This document shows, one piece after another, positions 62,700 through 64,000 of a stretch of 64,000 bases of DNA. The translations under genes and the position numbers were made by a program. This DNA comes from Desmodus rotundus (taxonomy: Eukaryota > Chordata > Mammalia > Chiroptera > Phyllostomidae). The notes under the pieces were generated by a model, which was not told where the DNA came from, made no database searches, and worked only from the letters and a program-made list of their open reading frames with translations. The DNA is taken from assembly GCF_022682495.2 (NCBI RefSeq), contig NC_071394.1, positions 27,500,470 to 27,564,469 on the forward strand. The letters are read 5' to 3'. How positions within the stretch are numbered: position 1 is the first letter of the stretch; the number at the start of each line of letters is the position of its first letter.

Positions 62700-63849
62700 T
62701 TTCCTTTTTAAATTGATTTAGTCTGGGTCAGGCCGTTTGTATGTTTACATAAGGAACAGCTCATGTTGAACCATTTACGGCGCGGTGCTGAATAGGCAGA
62801 TCTCGGGAGCTCACTGTACAGAAGTAAAGTTCATTACTTACAACTCAATTGAGATCTACAAAAATGTTAAACAAGCCAGAAAATAGGAATGTAAAAAGAA
62901 GTAAAATTTGTATGTCTTGATTAAATTAAGTGTCTACACTTTTATCACCAATTGCCCCAAAGTAACAGTAACTTTGAGAATAAAATAGGTAGGGTAGGGG
63001 ATATAAATGGCTGATCACCGGGTTGCGACCAAACGCTGATTTCCAGAATCAATGACACAGAGCAGGGATTCGCATCTTCGGAGAGCAGAAGGCTTGTTAA
63101 AAATGTGAAGTTCCCATTTGCAGAGATTCTGATTCAGGAATATGCCATCTCCCTTCTTTGCTGTTTTTCTTTTTTTAATCTAAACTAGCATCTTTATTGA
63201 TTATAAAAACCACCTGTGACAGAGCATTAGTCACATCTCTTTGAGTTGAACATCTTATCTTTGCTATCTGAACTGAGAGGAGCAGGAAAAAAGGACCAAT
63301 AAATCTAAGGCTATTTCATTTATAAAACATAGAAATTAATACTTGTCCTGCCTCCTTCACCAAGTTGTTTAGAGGAAGCATCTCTTCTCTTCGAGGCCAA
63401 GATCTCTGTTAATTCACTTCACCATTAAAGGCAGGTTCAATTTCTGTTTTTTCACCTCCATGCACTTAGCCACAGGGCTTGGCACATGACAGGATTTTAA
63501 TTCAACAAAGCTGAGTAAGTGACAAATATCTTTTATTCCTTTCACTTCCCTTGGGAACTTGACTCAATCACCTTTCCCTTTTCTCTTGTGCCTCTTTACG
63601 TTTCAGGCTAAAAACAGGTTCCAGTCATCCTCCTTACAAAAAGAGAGAGACACTCGCTCCCTGAGACCCAGCATCCCACTCAGCTACCACTCTTTCTCTC
63701 TCGGTCCCTTTTATCCAGACTCATGTTTTTCTCAGTATTTCTATTTCCTCACAATTTATTTTCTCCTTGAACCAAGAACAATCAGGTGTCATCCTTCCCT
63801 GTTCTCTAAAATTTTCCTGCAAAAGAACCCCCATTAACTTTGTAATTAC
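62700..63849. other. Intron between the two rightmost candidate exons
   Basis: About 1.2 kb with no clear repeat. The plus-strand 92-codon frame at 63559-63837 is serine/phenylalanine-rich and matches no protein I know. Confidence 0.4.
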
Positions 63850-63884
63850 CAGATCAAAGGGTCGGTTTTCAGTCATTAGTTCAC

Positions 63885-64000
63885 CTGACGTTCTCGGTCG
63901 TGTGACAATCAGGATGGCAGTGGCGCACGCTGGTGCAGAGCACAGACTACAGATTTCGCCTGCTGGGATGCCCGAGTCAGACCCTGCCACCTTCCACTGG
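63885..64000 (-). CDS. VPS13B: Probable VPS13B exon, cut by the right window edge
   Basis: The minus strand is open in one frame from the window edge and reads AGEICSLCSAPACATAILIV, then TRPRTS. The other two frames have stops. Two donors are possible. CAG-gtgaac (exon edge 63885) leaves one base and fits the two-base start of the 62.6-kb exon, giving Ala at the junction. CTG-gtaatt (exon edge 63850) ends on a codon and would fit the alternative phase-0 acceptor there, adding about 12 residues. The 5' edge lies beyond the window. It is assigned to the same gene by strand, order, phase and coding character; I do not clearly recognise the sequence. A chance ORF is possible. Confidence 0.45.

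Noticed and set aside
1..64000. CRISPR array, operon, phage or plasmid features
   Set aside because: No regularly spaced repeats, no bacterial gene arrangement and no ribosome-binding sites. The repeat content is mammalian.

Overview
This is nuclear DNA from a mammal, and most likely a bat. Two tRNA-derived SINEs of the bat VES type (12.2 kb and 13.6 kb) sit among LINE-1 copies, MIR/L2 relics, a MaLR LTR and Tc1/mariner elements. There are no bacterial operons or ribosome-binding sites. Apart from short exons, the open frames fall in repeats or look like chance ORFs.

The only host gene I can support is on the minus strand and is cut at both window ends. Its exons, in transcription order, are at 63.9 kb (candidate, runs off the right edge), 62.6 kb (candidate), 51.37-51.57 kb, 40.69-40.81 kb and 36.73-36.87 kb. 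The last three have canonical splice sites and join in one uninterrupted frame. Their protein matches my memory of the middle of VPS13B, the very large VPS13-family bridge-type lipid-transfer protein of the Golgi/endosome system (Cohen syndrome gene). No alignment was possible. I found no later exon between 1 and 36.7 kb, which therefore looks like one long intron. A further 94-nt exon-like segment at 46.4-46.5 kb would shift the frame if included.

The rest is intron packed with layered transposons. From left to right: ancient repeats (0-4.7 kb); a deleted mariner split by a nearly complete minus-strand L1 (4.7-9.8 kb); VES SINEs and MIR/L2 relics (12-18 kb); a MaLR LTR (20.4-21 kb); a tandem pair of minus-strand L1 pieces (21.9-25.0 kb); a decayed Tc1/mariner transposase gene (27.8-28.8 kb); a young-looking 5'-truncated L1 (33.3-34.0 kb); another minus-strand L1 (38.3-40.0 kb); a second mariner deletion derivative (44 kb); nested L1 copies (48.3-49.5 kb); and a 7-kb nested LINE block holding a 238-bp MITE and an inverted L1 insert (53.4-60.2 kb). 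A tRNA-Cys pseudogene lies at 61.0 kb.

I found no undescribed biological system. The points most worth a second look are the candidate frame-shifting exon, the two mariners that share one internal deletion (a trans-mobilised non-autonomous family), the L1-into-mariner nest with a readable target-site duplication, and the L1 carrying an inverted copy of part of itself.
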